64,000 nucleotides of DNA from Achromobacter mucicolens (GTDB taxonomy: Bacteria > Pseudomonadota > Gammaproteobacteria > Burkholderiales > Burkholderiaceae_B): contig NZ_CADIJP010000011.1 of assembly GCF_902859725.1 (NCBI RefSeq), positions 169,351 to 233,350 of the forward strand, in the 5' to 3' direction. A program made the translations under genes and the position numbers. Shown here piece by piece: positions 25,517 through 33,389 of the stretch; position 1 is the first letter of the stretch, and each line of letters opens with the position of its first letter. The notes beneath the pieces are model-generated. The model was not told the origin of the DNA. It worked only from the letters and a program-made list of their open reading frames with translations, and searched no databases.

Positions 25517-25716
25517 GCGGGAAAGATTAGCAGATGGGCGCTTGACCTTGACATGGATGTGAGGGTTGAGACCTGGCGGCGTTTGTGGACAGCGTCGTCG
25601 CCCGCTGACGGGGCCGGGCGCGCCTGGAATGCTTGCCAAATGTTGCTTGTTGCGAAGCAGCATCGCCTGCTATCTTCGAGCCCGTTAGCGCGTTCGCCCC
25701 GATCTGGACATATCCG

Positions 25717-26643
25717 ATGCCCGCCACTCAACCCCTGATTTCCGGCTCGCAACCGGCGCGGCCCACCGACACGCTGGGTTGCTCGGCCAGCCAATTGGCG
25801 TTGGACCAGGAATTCCATGGCGGCGGGCTGACGCTCTATCGCAAGCGCACTCACAACGATTACTTCGGCAGCGTGCAGACGCCCGCGTCCGATCGCGGCT
25901 TTCTCGTGGGCGTGGCGCTGCAGGGCGGTCATCGCCGTCGCATCCTGCACGGTCATCACGCGTCCACGCATGATTTCGATGCGGGTTCGATCTACATCCG
26001 CGACTTCACCGACGATTACCGCGCCGACATGCTGGGCGGTTTCGACTTCCTGCTGGTCGAGCTGTCGCGCGCCTTCATCGAGCGGATCAACGACGAGAAG
26101 GGCGGGACGCGCGTCAGCAGCCTGACGCCGCGCGCCGGGCAGCAGGATCCGGTGCTGGGCCATCTTTCGCAGGTGCTGGCGAACGTCGTGGCAAATCCCG
26201 CGCAGACCAGCAGCCTGTTCGTGGAGCATCTGAACCTGGCCCTCGGCACGCACCTGCTGGCGCAATACGGGGCGGGGGCAACCAGCGGATGGGCAGCGTC
26301 GGGCGGCGCCCGCGTGCTGTCGCGCAAGCTGGAGGCGCGCGCCAAGGACATGCTGCTGGCGTCGCTGCGGGAAGACGCGTCGATTGCGGATATCGCCGAG
26401 GCCTGCAATCTGTCGCGCAGCTATTTCATCAAGGCGTTCCGGCAAACGGTCGGCACCACGCCGCATCGGTGGCTCCTGGAGCAGCGGGTGCAAAAAGCGC
26501 AGGCGTTGCTGCGCACGCCGGGCCGGTCGATCACCGATATCGCGCTGTTGTGCGGCTTTGCGGACCAGGCGCACATGACCCGGGTGTTCACCAGCGTGGT
26601 GGGCGTGGCGCCCGGTGCGTGGCGCAGGGAACACGGCGGTTGA
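25717..26643 (+). CDS. AraC-family transcriptional regulator
   Basis: A 308-residue AraC/XylS regulator. The N-terminal two-thirds is an effector region without a clear cupin signature. The C-terminal DNA-binding domain (about residues 205-305) has two HTHs: SIADIAEACNLSRSYFIKAF and SITDIALLCGFADQAHMTRV. The segment GTTPHRWLLEQRVQKAQALL is classical. The ATG at 25717 is chosen; a longer frame reaches 25633 but lacks family sequence. The target is unknown. Confidence 0.9.
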   Translation: MPATQPLISGSQPARPTDTLGCSASQLALDQEFHGGGLTLYRKRTHNDYFGSVQTPASDRGFLVGVALQGGHRRRILHGHHASTHDFDAGSIYIRDFTDDYRADMLGGFDFLLVELSRAFIERINDEKGGTRVSSLTPRAGQQDPVLGHLSQVLANVVANPAQTSSLFVEHLNLALGTHLLAQYGAGATSGWAASGGARVLSRKLEARAKDMLLASLREDASIADIAEACNLSRSYFIKAFRQTVGTTPHRWLLEQRVQKAQALLRTPGRSITDIALLCGFADQAHMTRVFTSVVGVAPGAWRREHGG

Positions 26644-26788
26644 CCCATTAGCCGGCCCGCGACAGGTCATGCAACGCGCATGGCGCTTTCATACAAATCA
26701 GGACGCAAGTGCGCAAGACGCGGGCGCTGCCCGGCGGTAACGTCATCGCTATCCCGCCAATTCTCCCGGATGATCCGATAGCGTCCCC

Positions 26789-27901
26789 ATGAGTCGACTT
26801 GCCGCCGGCGCCGCACCGGCCAATCCGCCCGCCGATCTGGCCGCCTTGCATGCACAGGCCTTTCCCATGCTGCCCAGCGCCATGATCGAGCGCGCCGCGG
26901 CGTACGGCGACGTGGTTTCAGCCGAACCGGGCCGCGTGCTGCTCAACAGCGGCGACCGCGAAGCTGCCTTCTACATCCTGCTGCACGGGTACATCGAGGT
27001 GCTGGAAGCGCAAACGGGCGGCATCCTGCGCAGTCTGCTTGTGCATCGTGACGGCGAGTTCACGGGCAGCCTTGACCTCTTCACGGACCGGCCGAACTCG
27101 GTCACCGTGCGCGCCAGCACCCCAAGCCGGCTGTTGCGCCTGAGTCGCGCGGCGCTCGAGTCGCTGATATTGGAAGACCGGCCGATGGCGGAAATCATCC
27201 TGCGCGCATTCATGCTGCGCCGCATCGGCTATCTGCGCCAGCGGCCCTATGGCGGCGCGATCCTGCGATCGACAGCGCGGGCAGGGCAGGAAGACCCCGT
27301 GATGGATCTGGCGGTGATCGGAGGCGGCCCCGCAGGCCTGGCCGCCGCGGCCTACGCCGCGTCCGAGGGCTTGCAAACCCTGTTGGTGGGCGGCTCGCTG
27401 TCCTGCGGCGACGCGCCCGGGCTGGACATACTGAACGGGTTTCCCGGCACGATCACGGGATTGTGCGACGGCCCGCTGCTGCGCCGAGCCGAGGACCAGA
27501 GCAGGCGCTTTGGCGCGCACCTGCTGCCGCTACGCACCGTCAGCCGCTATGACGGCGGGTGTTATCCCTACCGCGTGTGGCTGGACGACGGCCAGATGAT
27601 CGAGGCGCGCAGCCTGATTGTGGCGACGGGAACGCAGGCTGGCGATGGCGCAGAGATGAGCGTTCAAGCGAATACCGCGTGGCTGGATGGGTGGCTCGAT
27701 ACGGACGACCAGGGCTATATCCATACGGGCATGGCCGCAGCGGGGTCGATGCAGGCGCGCGATTATGAAAGTTCGCAGCCGGGCGTATTTGCGGTGGGCG
27801 CGGCGCGCGCGGGGTCGGTGAAACACGTGTTGGCGAGCATCGCAGAGGGCGCCGCCGCGGTGCGGATTGTTCATCGGTTTCTGGATGCGTCGGCGCATTG
27901 A
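26789..27901 (+). CDS. Cyclic-nucleotide-binding/FAD oxidoreductase fusion lacking the NADPH domain
   Basis: A 370-residue fusion. Residues about 30-150 form a CRP-like cNMP-binding beta-roll (LLNSGDREAAFYILLHGYIEV). Residues 172-370 resemble thioredoxin reductase: FAD-binding DLAVIGGGPAGLAAAAYAA and a C-terminal PGVFAVGAARAGSVKHVLAS. Full family members run about 550 residues, with an inserted NADPH domain. Here SLIVATGTQAG (residue 282) passes almost directly to the C-terminal half (WLDTDDQGYIHTG, residue 303), so that domain is missing. The FAD-binding GD of GDVRAGS is GA (Gly337-Ala338). It may be inactive as a reductase or act as a sensor. The frame is intact. Confidence 0.85.
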   Translation: MSRLAAGAAPANPPADLAALHAQAFPMLPSAMIERAAAYGDVVSAEPGRVLLNSGDREAAFYILLHGYIEVLEAQTGGILRSLLVHRDGEFTGSLDLFTDRPNSVTVRASTPSRLLRLSRAALESLILEDRPMAEIILRAFMLRRIGYLRQRPYGGAILRSTARAGQEDPVMDLAVIGGGPAGLAAAAYAASEGLQTLLVGGSLSCGDAPGLDILNGFPGTITGLCDGPLLRRAEDQSRRFGAHLLPLRTVSRYDGGCYPYRVWLDDGQMIEARSLIVATGTQAGDGAEMSVQANTAWLDGWLDTDDQGYIHTGMAAAGSMQARDYESSQPGVFAVGAARAGSVKHVLASIAEGAAAVRIVHRFLDASAH

Positions 27902-28042
27902 CCGCCGGTCTCTCGTCCAAAAGCCCTAATACCCGCAAGGATTTTTTAGTCAGACCATAATTATTTTTCCCTTTTCGCAGCCGGTAGTTTGCGAACATGC
28001 GCTTAAAGCTTTCAAGCCAGAAGAGCGCATCGGGAGACAACC

Positions 28043-29053
28043 ATGATCTGTAAGCACGCCGCGCGCAAGCGCGTCCATATCGTCGCGGCCGGCTTTATCG
28101 CGGTTGCCGCGTTCGCCTTGCCCGGTCAGGCTTGCGCGCAGGCCGCCGACAGCTATCCCAGCAAACCCATCCGTCTGATCATTCCTTACCCGCCGGGCGG
28201 CGCGACCGACGTGATCGGGCGCATCGTGGGCCAGCGCCTGAGCGAAGAGATCGGCGGCCAGGTCGTTATCGAGAACCGGGGCGGGGCAGGTGGCAACATC
28301 GGCGCCGCCGAGGTGGCGCGCGCTCAGCCCGACGGCTACACGCTGCTGATGGGCGCCTTGACCTCGCACTCGGTCATGGCGACCCTGGAGAAAGACAGCA
28401 TTGCGTACGACTTGCGCAAGGATTTCGTGCCGGCGGGGGTGGTCGGCTTCGTGCCGCTGGTGGCCGTGGTCAATCCCAAGCTGCCCATCAAGTCGCTGGC
28501 CGAACTGGTGACCTACGCCAAGGCCAATCCGGGCAAGCTCAACTTTGCCTCTTCGGGCGCCGGCGCGCCGCAGCGCATGGCCATGGAGCTGTTCAAGCAG
28601 ATCGCGGGCGTCAACATTGTGCATGTGGCCTATCGCGGCAGCGGGCCGGCCATGACCGATCTGGTCGGTGGGCAGGTCGAGACGATGACCGAGACGGTGC
28701 CCGCCGCGATCTCCTTCATCAAGTCGGGCCAGCTGCGTCCGTTGGCCGTGCTTACGCCGCAGCGCATCTCGATGCTGCCGGACATTCCGACGGCCGAAGA
28801 ACAGGGCTTCAGCGGCTTCAACGTCAGTTCGCTCTTCGGGGTGATGGCGCCTGCCGGCACGCCGGCGCCCATCGTGGCCAAGATCAACAAGGCGCTGACC
28901 ACCGCGCTGGCAAAGGACGACGCCAAGGCCCAGATGCTGCAGCAAGGTGTTTACGCGGACCCGCTTGATGTGGACGCTTCCAAGGCGCGCCTGAACGCCG
29001 AAATCGAGCAATGGGCAAAGGTCATCCGCGAAGGGGGAATCACCGCCAAGTGA
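28043..29053 (+). CDS. Bug-family TTT periplasmic substrate-binding protein
   Basis: A 336-residue Bug receptor with a signal peptide (ending CAQAADS) and the canonical YPSKPIRLIIPYPPGGATDVIGR, QVVIENRGGAGGNIGAAEVARA and QPDGYTLLMGAL segments. It is solitary, with no TctAB genes. GGGAG precedes the ATG at 28043. The upstream region (27902-28042) has an AT-rich stretch likely to contain its promoter. A strong 13-bp-stem hairpin follows the stop. Confidence 0.92.
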   Translation: MICKHAARKRVHIVAAGFIAVAAFALPGQACAQAADSYPSKPIRLIIPYPPGGATDVIGRIVGQRLSEEIGGQVVIENRGGAGGNIGAAEVARAQPDGYTLLMGALTSHSVMATLEKDSIAYDLRKDFVPAGVVGFVPLVAVVNPKLPIKSLAELVTYAKANPGKLNFASSGAGAPQRMAMELFKQIAGVNIVHVAYRGSGPAMTDLVGGQVETMTETVPAAISFIKSGQLRPLAVLTPQRISMLPDIPTAEEQGFSGFNVSSLFGVMAPAGTPAPIVAKINKALTTALAKDDAKAQMLQQGVYADPLDVDASKARLNAEIEQWAKVIREGGITAK

Positions 29054-29069
29054 CGGTTCAGGCGTAACA

Positions 29070-29104
29070 CACGCGGCCGAGGGGGGTGACGCCTCGGCCG
29101 CGTG
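29070..29104. terminator. Strong hairpin between convergent genes
   Basis: CACGCGGCCGAGG (29070-29082) pairs with CCTCGGCCGCGTG (29092-29104), a 13-bp stem with a 9-base loop, between the convergent ends at 29053 and 29113. A GC-rich stem without a T-run, likely bidirectional. Confidence 0.55.
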
Positions 29105-29112
29105 ATGCGCCC

Positions 29113-31020
29113 CTATACCGCCCAGCAGGCGCAGCCCAGGGCGCCCCAGAATCCTTTCAGGTCGGAGACGGGCAGTTTGCTGGCCCAGGCGCCAGCGTGC
29201 TGGTGGCCGTGGACATTGCAGTCGTTGGCGCAGGCGCAGGCGGCCGCGGCTTCGCGCAGGGTGGTCTGCAGCGGCTTGCCTTCGCTGTCGCCCCAGGCGC
29301 CGTAGCCGCCGAACAGGCGTGTGGGCGACCAGTCGGGCATGGCGGGCGGTGGTGCGGCCTCGTCATGCGCCGCGAATTCACCCGCGCCCCAGACTACTTT
29401 GCCGCCCACGACGGTGAGCAGGCTGCTGGTGTCCGCAATATCGGACTCGGGGCACGAGAAGAAGTCGCGATCCGGCACGACAAGATCGGCCAGTTGGCCG
29501 ACGGCGATGCGGCCCTTTTTGCCTTGCTCGTTGGAAAACCAGGTGACGTTCTCGGTCCACATGCGCAGGGCGGCATCGCGGTCCAGGCAGTTGCGCTGCG
29601 GCGTCAGGCGCAGCCCGCCCACCGTCTTGCCGGTGATGAGCCACGACAGCGACACCCACGGGTTGTAGGAAGCCACGCGGGTGGCATCGGTGCCGGCCGA
29701 CACGTTGACGCCTTTTTCGAGCATGCGCTTGACGGGCGGCGTCGCTTCGGCGGCGCCCGGGCCGTAGCGTTCGACGAAGTATTCGCCCTGGTAGGCCATG
29801 CGATGCTGCACGGCCACGCCGCCGCCCAGGGCGGCGATGCGGTCGATGGAGCGTTCGGAGATCGTCTCGGCGTGGTCGAAGAACCAGTTCAGCCCCGCCA
29901 GCGGCACGTCCTGGTTCACGCGCTCGAATACGTCCAGCGAGCGCGAGATGGTTTCGTCGTAGGTGGCGTGCATGCGCCACGGCCAGCGGTTCTGCGCCAG
30001 GATGCGCACCACTTCCTCGAGTTCGCCTTCCATCTCGGCTCCCATTTCGGGGCGCGGTTGGCGGAAGTCCTCGAAGTCGGCGGCGGAAAACACCAGCATT
30101 TCGCCCGCGCCGTTGTGGCGGAAATAATCGGTGCCTTGCTTGTACTGCGAAGTGGCCGTCCAGTTCAGGAAGTCTTCCTTTTCCTGCTTGGGCTTTTGCG
30201 TGAACAGGTTGTAGGCCAGGCGGATCGTCAGTTGGCCGGCGTCGGCCAGTTGCTGGATGACCTGGTAGTCCTCTGGGTAGTTCTGGTTACCACCGCCCGC
30301 ATCGATGGCGCCGGTGACGCCCAGGCGGTTCAGGTCGCGCATGAAGTGGCGCGTGGAATTGAGCTGGTATTCGAAGGGCAGCTTTGGACCCTTGGCCAGC
30401 GTGGCGTACAGGATCGACGCGTTGGGCTTGGCAAGCAGCAGCCCGGTCGGATTGCCGGCCGAGTCACGCACGATCTCGCCGCCGGGAGGCGCGGGGGTGT
30501 TCTTGTCGTAGCCGACCGCGCGCAGGGCGGCGGCGTTGAGCAGGGCGCGGTCATACAAGTGCAGGATGAACACGGGCGTATCGGGCGCCACGGCGTTCAG
30601 TTCTTCGATGGTGGGCAGGCGCTTTTCCGCGAACTGGTGTTCGGTGAAACCGCCGACCACGCGTACCCACTGCGGCGCGGGCGTGATGGCCACCTGGCGG
30701 CGCAGCATGGCCATGGCGTCGGCCAGGCTGGTCACGCCGTCCCAGCGCAGTTCCATGTTGTAGTTCAGGCCGCCGCGGATGATGTGCAGGTGGTTGTCGA
30801 TCAGTCCAGGCAGCACGCCGCGTCCGCCCAGCGCGATGATGCGGGTGGCCGGGCCGGCCAGCGGCAGAATGTCGCCAGCGGCGCCCACGCGCGTGAACCG
30901 GCCGTCCTTGATGGCGACGGCGTCGGCGATGGGATTGGCGGGGTCCAGGGTGGTGAACCGGCCCTGATGCAGGATGAGGTCGGGGGTGCCTTGGGGCGCG
31001 GGGTCCAGGGTATCAGCCAT
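29113..31020 (-). CDS. YtcJ-type amidohydrolase with Cys/His-rich tail
   Basis: A 635-residue TIM-barrel amidohydrolase of the YtcJ group. The metal-binding HxH is His77/His79 in GLIDNHLHI; further ligands lie in WRMHATYDET, FFDHAETIS and the Asp in SAGTDATRV. Substrate unknown. The last 45 residues carry CACANDC, VHGHQH and GCACW: five Cys and three His in a short tail, which could bind a metal. It overlaps the XapX gene start by 8 bases and follows the isochorismatase gene, so the three form a coupled operon. ATG 31020 follows the overlap. Confidence 0.88.
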   Translation of the reverse strand: MADTLDPAPQGTPDLILHQGRFTTLDPANPIADAVAIKDGRFTRVGAAGDILPLAGPATRIIALGGRGVLPGLIDNHLHIIRGGLNYNMELRWDGVTSLADAMAMLRRQVAITPAPQWVRVVGGFTEHQFAEKRLPTIEELNAVAPDTPVFILHLYDRALLNAAALRAVGYDKNTPAPPGGEIVRDSAGNPTGLLLAKPNASILYATLAKGPKLPFEYQLNSTRHFMRDLNRLGVTGAIDAGGGNQNYPEDYQVIQQLADAGQLTIRLAYNLFTQKPKQEKEDFLNWTATSQYKQGTDYFRHNGAGEMLVFSAADFEDFRQPRPEMGAEMEGELEEVVRILAQNRWPWRMHATYDETISRSLDVFERVNQDVPLAGLNWFFDHAETISERSIDRIAALGGGVAVQHRMAYQGEYFVERYGPGAAEATPPVKRMLEKGVNVSAGTDATRVASYNPWVSLSWLITGKTVGGLRLTPQRNCLDRDAALRMWTENVTWFSNEQGKKGRIAVGQLADLVVPDRDFFSCPESDIADTSSLLTVVGGKVVWGAGEFAAHDEAAPPPAMPDWSPTRLFGGYGAWGDSEGKPLQTTLREAAAACACANDCNVHGHQHAGAWASKLPVSDLKGFWGALGCACWAV

Positions 31021-31312
31021 TGCGCTTGTCTCCACATGCGTCGGCGGGTTGGCGGGAAGTGTCGGCGGACGGTTTGGGGCAGCTTGGCAGTTCGCCGAAC
31101 ATATGCGGTTTTACCTGTTCATGGATGAAGGACGTGCGGGTGGGCTCGTCCGCCAGCAGGCGCTTGACCAGCAGAGGAATCTGTTCTCCCGCCAGGATGC
31201 CGAGCAGTCCCACCAGGGCGATCACGGGCGGCGCGGGCGAGCGCACATTGAACAGGGCATAGATGATACCGACCAGCAGGCCGAGTCCCAAGGACACAAG
31301 GTAGACCTTCAT
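31013..31312 (-). CDS. XapX-domain (DUF1427) membrane protein
   Basis: A 99-residue protein with two hydrophobic segments, MKVYLVSLGLGLLVGIIYAL and PPVIALVGLLGILAGEQIP; the combination with G-E-Q is the XapX signature. XapX proteins are small inner-membrane proteins of unknown function, first noted near xanthosine genes. It overlaps the amidohydrolase gene by 8 bases and is 13 bases from the isochorismatase-like gene. A role in moving or sensing the shared substrate is inference. Confidence 0.85.
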   Translation of the reverse strand: MKVYLVSLGLGLLVGIIYALFNVRSPAPPVIALVGLLGILAGEQIPLLVKRLLADEPTRTSFIHEQVKPHMFGELPSCPKPSADTSRQPADACGDKRNG

Positions 31313-31325
31313 GGGTATGCTCCTG

Positions 31326-31979
31326 TCAGCCTTCGTGGGCATTGAACATGGACTTGGCGTAGATGATGCCCAGGCCGTAGGCGCCGCCGAACTTGCTTGC
31401 GATGCCGGTCGTCATGTCGTAGGTATCGATGCGCGCCCAGTCGCGCTGCATCTCCAGCAGGTATTGCAATGCCGTGATGGGCTGGCCGCCTGCCTGGACG
31501 ATACGCTCAATCGCGCGGTTGTGGGCTTCGGCGGACACGTCGCCGCAGGCGTCGGCGATGACATAGACCTCGAAGCCCTGGTCCAGCGCGGACAGGGCCG
31601 GGCCGACGATGCACACGCTGGTCCACAGGCCCGCCAGCACAATGCGCTTCTTGCCGATTTCGTTAACCTGCTTGATGACGGCGGCGTCTTCCCAGGTGTT
31701 CATGGAGGTGCGGTCCATCAGCGGCCGGCCGCGGAACGGGACGGTGACTTCCTCGAACATGGGGCCGGAAAAGCGCTTTTCGGCAACGGTCGTCAGGATG
31801 GTGGACACGCCAAAGCCGGCGGCGGCATGGGCCACCAGCGCGGCGTTGCTGCGCAGCGTGACGGCATCGATCGAATGGGTGGCAAACGCCATCTGCGACT
31901 GGAAGTCGATCATGATGAGCGTGTGGTCGTGCGGGGACAGCAGCTTGGCGCCGGGCGTGGGGGTCGCATTGATGGGCAT
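31326..31979 (-). CDS. Isochorismatase-family hydrolase (YcaC-like)
   Basis: A 217-residue cysteine hydrolase. The triad is readable: Asp in HTLIMIDFQSQMAF, the nucleophile Cys in LWTSVCIVGPALSAL, and a Lys that is less certain, around VAEKRF. The family includes nicotinamidases and YcaC-type amide hydrolases. The tail YGLGIIYAKSMF is typical of the YcaC branch. It heads the operon with XapX and the amidohydrolase, so an amide- or carbamate-opening pathway is a reasonable guess. ATG 31979. Confidence 0.88.
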   Translation of the reverse strand: MPINATPTPGAKLLSPHDHTLIMIDFQSQMAFATHSIDAVTLRSNAALVAHAAAGFGVSTILTTVAEKRFSGPMFEEVTVPFRGRPLMDRTSMNTWEDAAVIKQVNEIGKKRIVLAGLWTSVCIVGPALSALDQGFEVYVIADACGDVSAEAHNRAIERIVQAGGQPITALQYLLEMQRDWARIDTYDMTTGIASKFGGAYGLGIIYAKSMFNAHEG

Positions 31980-32115
31980 GGATGACTCCTTCGGTTGCCA
32001 TGAATGTGGGACCCGCGCAATGTGCCAGCCGGCCGGCCTGCCGTATTGAACGATAGTCCGCCGGTTTGTAGATTGTGATTGCGGCGGCGTTGCCGTCCTG
32101 ACTCAGGAGAAACCC

Positions 32116-33321
32116 ATGGGCCTGGCTTTCCAGAACGAACTGCATGACGATTTCGGCACGCGGCCGGTCGCTTACATGTCCTACGGCGGGGCGGATCTGG
32201 GAGAAATCCTGGCGGTGGGCCGCGCGGTGGGTAGCGGCGACGACACCGCGTTCTTCGAGGCCTGGATGGCGGCGGGCGACCGTCTGGCCGCCGAGGCGCA
32301 AGACGCTGAACGCCGCAACCTGCTTGCCAGCGCGCGTGAACTGCATCTGCGCGCCAGCGCCTTCTATTCGACGGCTTACCGGCCCTTGTACGGCGCGCCC
32401 ACGGACGCGCGGCTGCTTGCGGCCTTTCGCAAGCAGATGGCGGCGTTCGACCGGGGACTGGCGCTGTCCGCGCATCCGGTCAGGCCGATGCGCATTGCGC
32501 TGGACGGTGCGCACATGCCTGCCTATCTGGTGCCGGCTGCGGGTCAAGAGTCCGAAACGAGGCCGCTCGTCATCTTCACCAACGGTTATGACGCCACGGT
32601 GACCGACATGTACTTCGCGAGCGCCGTCGCCGCCGCACGCCGGGGCTACCACGCGCTGGTGTTCGACGGCCCCGGCCAGGGCGGCATGCTTTACGAACAG
32701 GGCGTGCCCATGCGTCCCGATTGGGAGACGGTGGTGAGGGCGGTGGTCGATTGCGCCGTCGCGCTGCCCATCGTCGACGCAAGCCGCATTGCCCTCAGCG
32801 GCTGGAGCCTGGGCGGGCATCTGGCGCCACGCGCGGCGTCGGGCGAACCGCGGCTTGCGGCCTGCATTGCGGACCCCGGGCAATGGAGCGTCGCGGGCCT
32901 GTTCCGGCCGCTGGCGGTCAAGCTCGGCGCCAGCCCGGAAAGCGCGGCGAACATGGGTGAACTGGAAGCGCCCGTGATGGACCGCCTGTGGCAATTCGTC
33001 TCGTCCAATCCGGCGCTCACGTGGAAGGTGGTGCAACGCGGTTTCTGGGTGCACGGCGTGGACAATCTGCGCGACTACCTGCGCGCGGTGGAGCGATTCA
33101 CCCTGGACGGCCGCATCGAGGGCATCACCTGTCCCACCCTCATGACACTGGCCGAAAATGACCCGCTTGCTGCCGGCACCCAGCAGTTCTTCGATCAGTT
33201 GCGTTGCCCCAAGACCCTGCTGCGCTTCACGGCGCAAGAGGGCGCCGGCGACCATTGCGAATCGGCGAACCGGTCGCTCTTGAACCGCCGCGTGCTCGAC
33301 TGGCTGGACGGGGTCTTATAG
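32116..33321 (+). CDS. Alpha/beta hydrolase (FrsA/2,6-dihydropseudooxynicotine hydrolase-like)
   Basis: A 401-residue serine hydrolase with a long N-terminal helical cap. The nucleophile elbow GWSLGGHLAPRAA puts Ser231; FDGPGQGGMLYEQG is the oxyanion region. Asp (in LAENDPLAAGTQ) and His (in GAGDHCESANR) complete the triad. DPH-hydrolase-type members cleave C-C or amide bonds. It is independent of the neighbouring isochorismatase operon (divergent). It overlaps nothing; the radical SAM gene begins 68 bases later on the same strand. Confidence 0.88.
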   Translation: MGLAFQNELHDDFGTRPVAYMSYGGADLGEILAVGRAVGSGDDTAFFEAWMAAGDRLAAEAQDAERRNLLASARELHLRASAFYSTAYRPLYGAPTDARLLAAFRKQMAAFDRGLALSAHPVRPMRIALDGAHMPAYLVPAAGQESETRPLVIFTNGYDATVTDMYFASAVAAARRGYHALVFDGPGQGGMLYEQGVPMRPDWETVVRAVVDCAVALPIVDASRIALSGWSLGGHLAPRAASGEPRLAACIADPGQWSVAGLFRPLAVKLGASPESAANMGELEAPVMDRLWQFVSSNPALTWKVVQRGFWVHGVDNLRDYLRAVERFTLDGRIEGITCPTLMTLAENDPLAAGTQQFFDQLRCPKTLLRFTAQEGAGDHCESANRSLLNRRVLDWLDGVL

Positions 33322-33389
33322 GGCGCGAAGGCGGGCTGCCTATAATTGCATCCGATCCCCGCTTTCTGACGGCAGCCCTGCCGTGCCTC

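Noticed and set aside
29086-31128. A 680-codon open frame on the plus strand opposite the amidohydrolase
   Set aside because: Antisense to a gene with HxH and other metal motifs. It has His/Gly/Arg-rich composition and no signal or domain.
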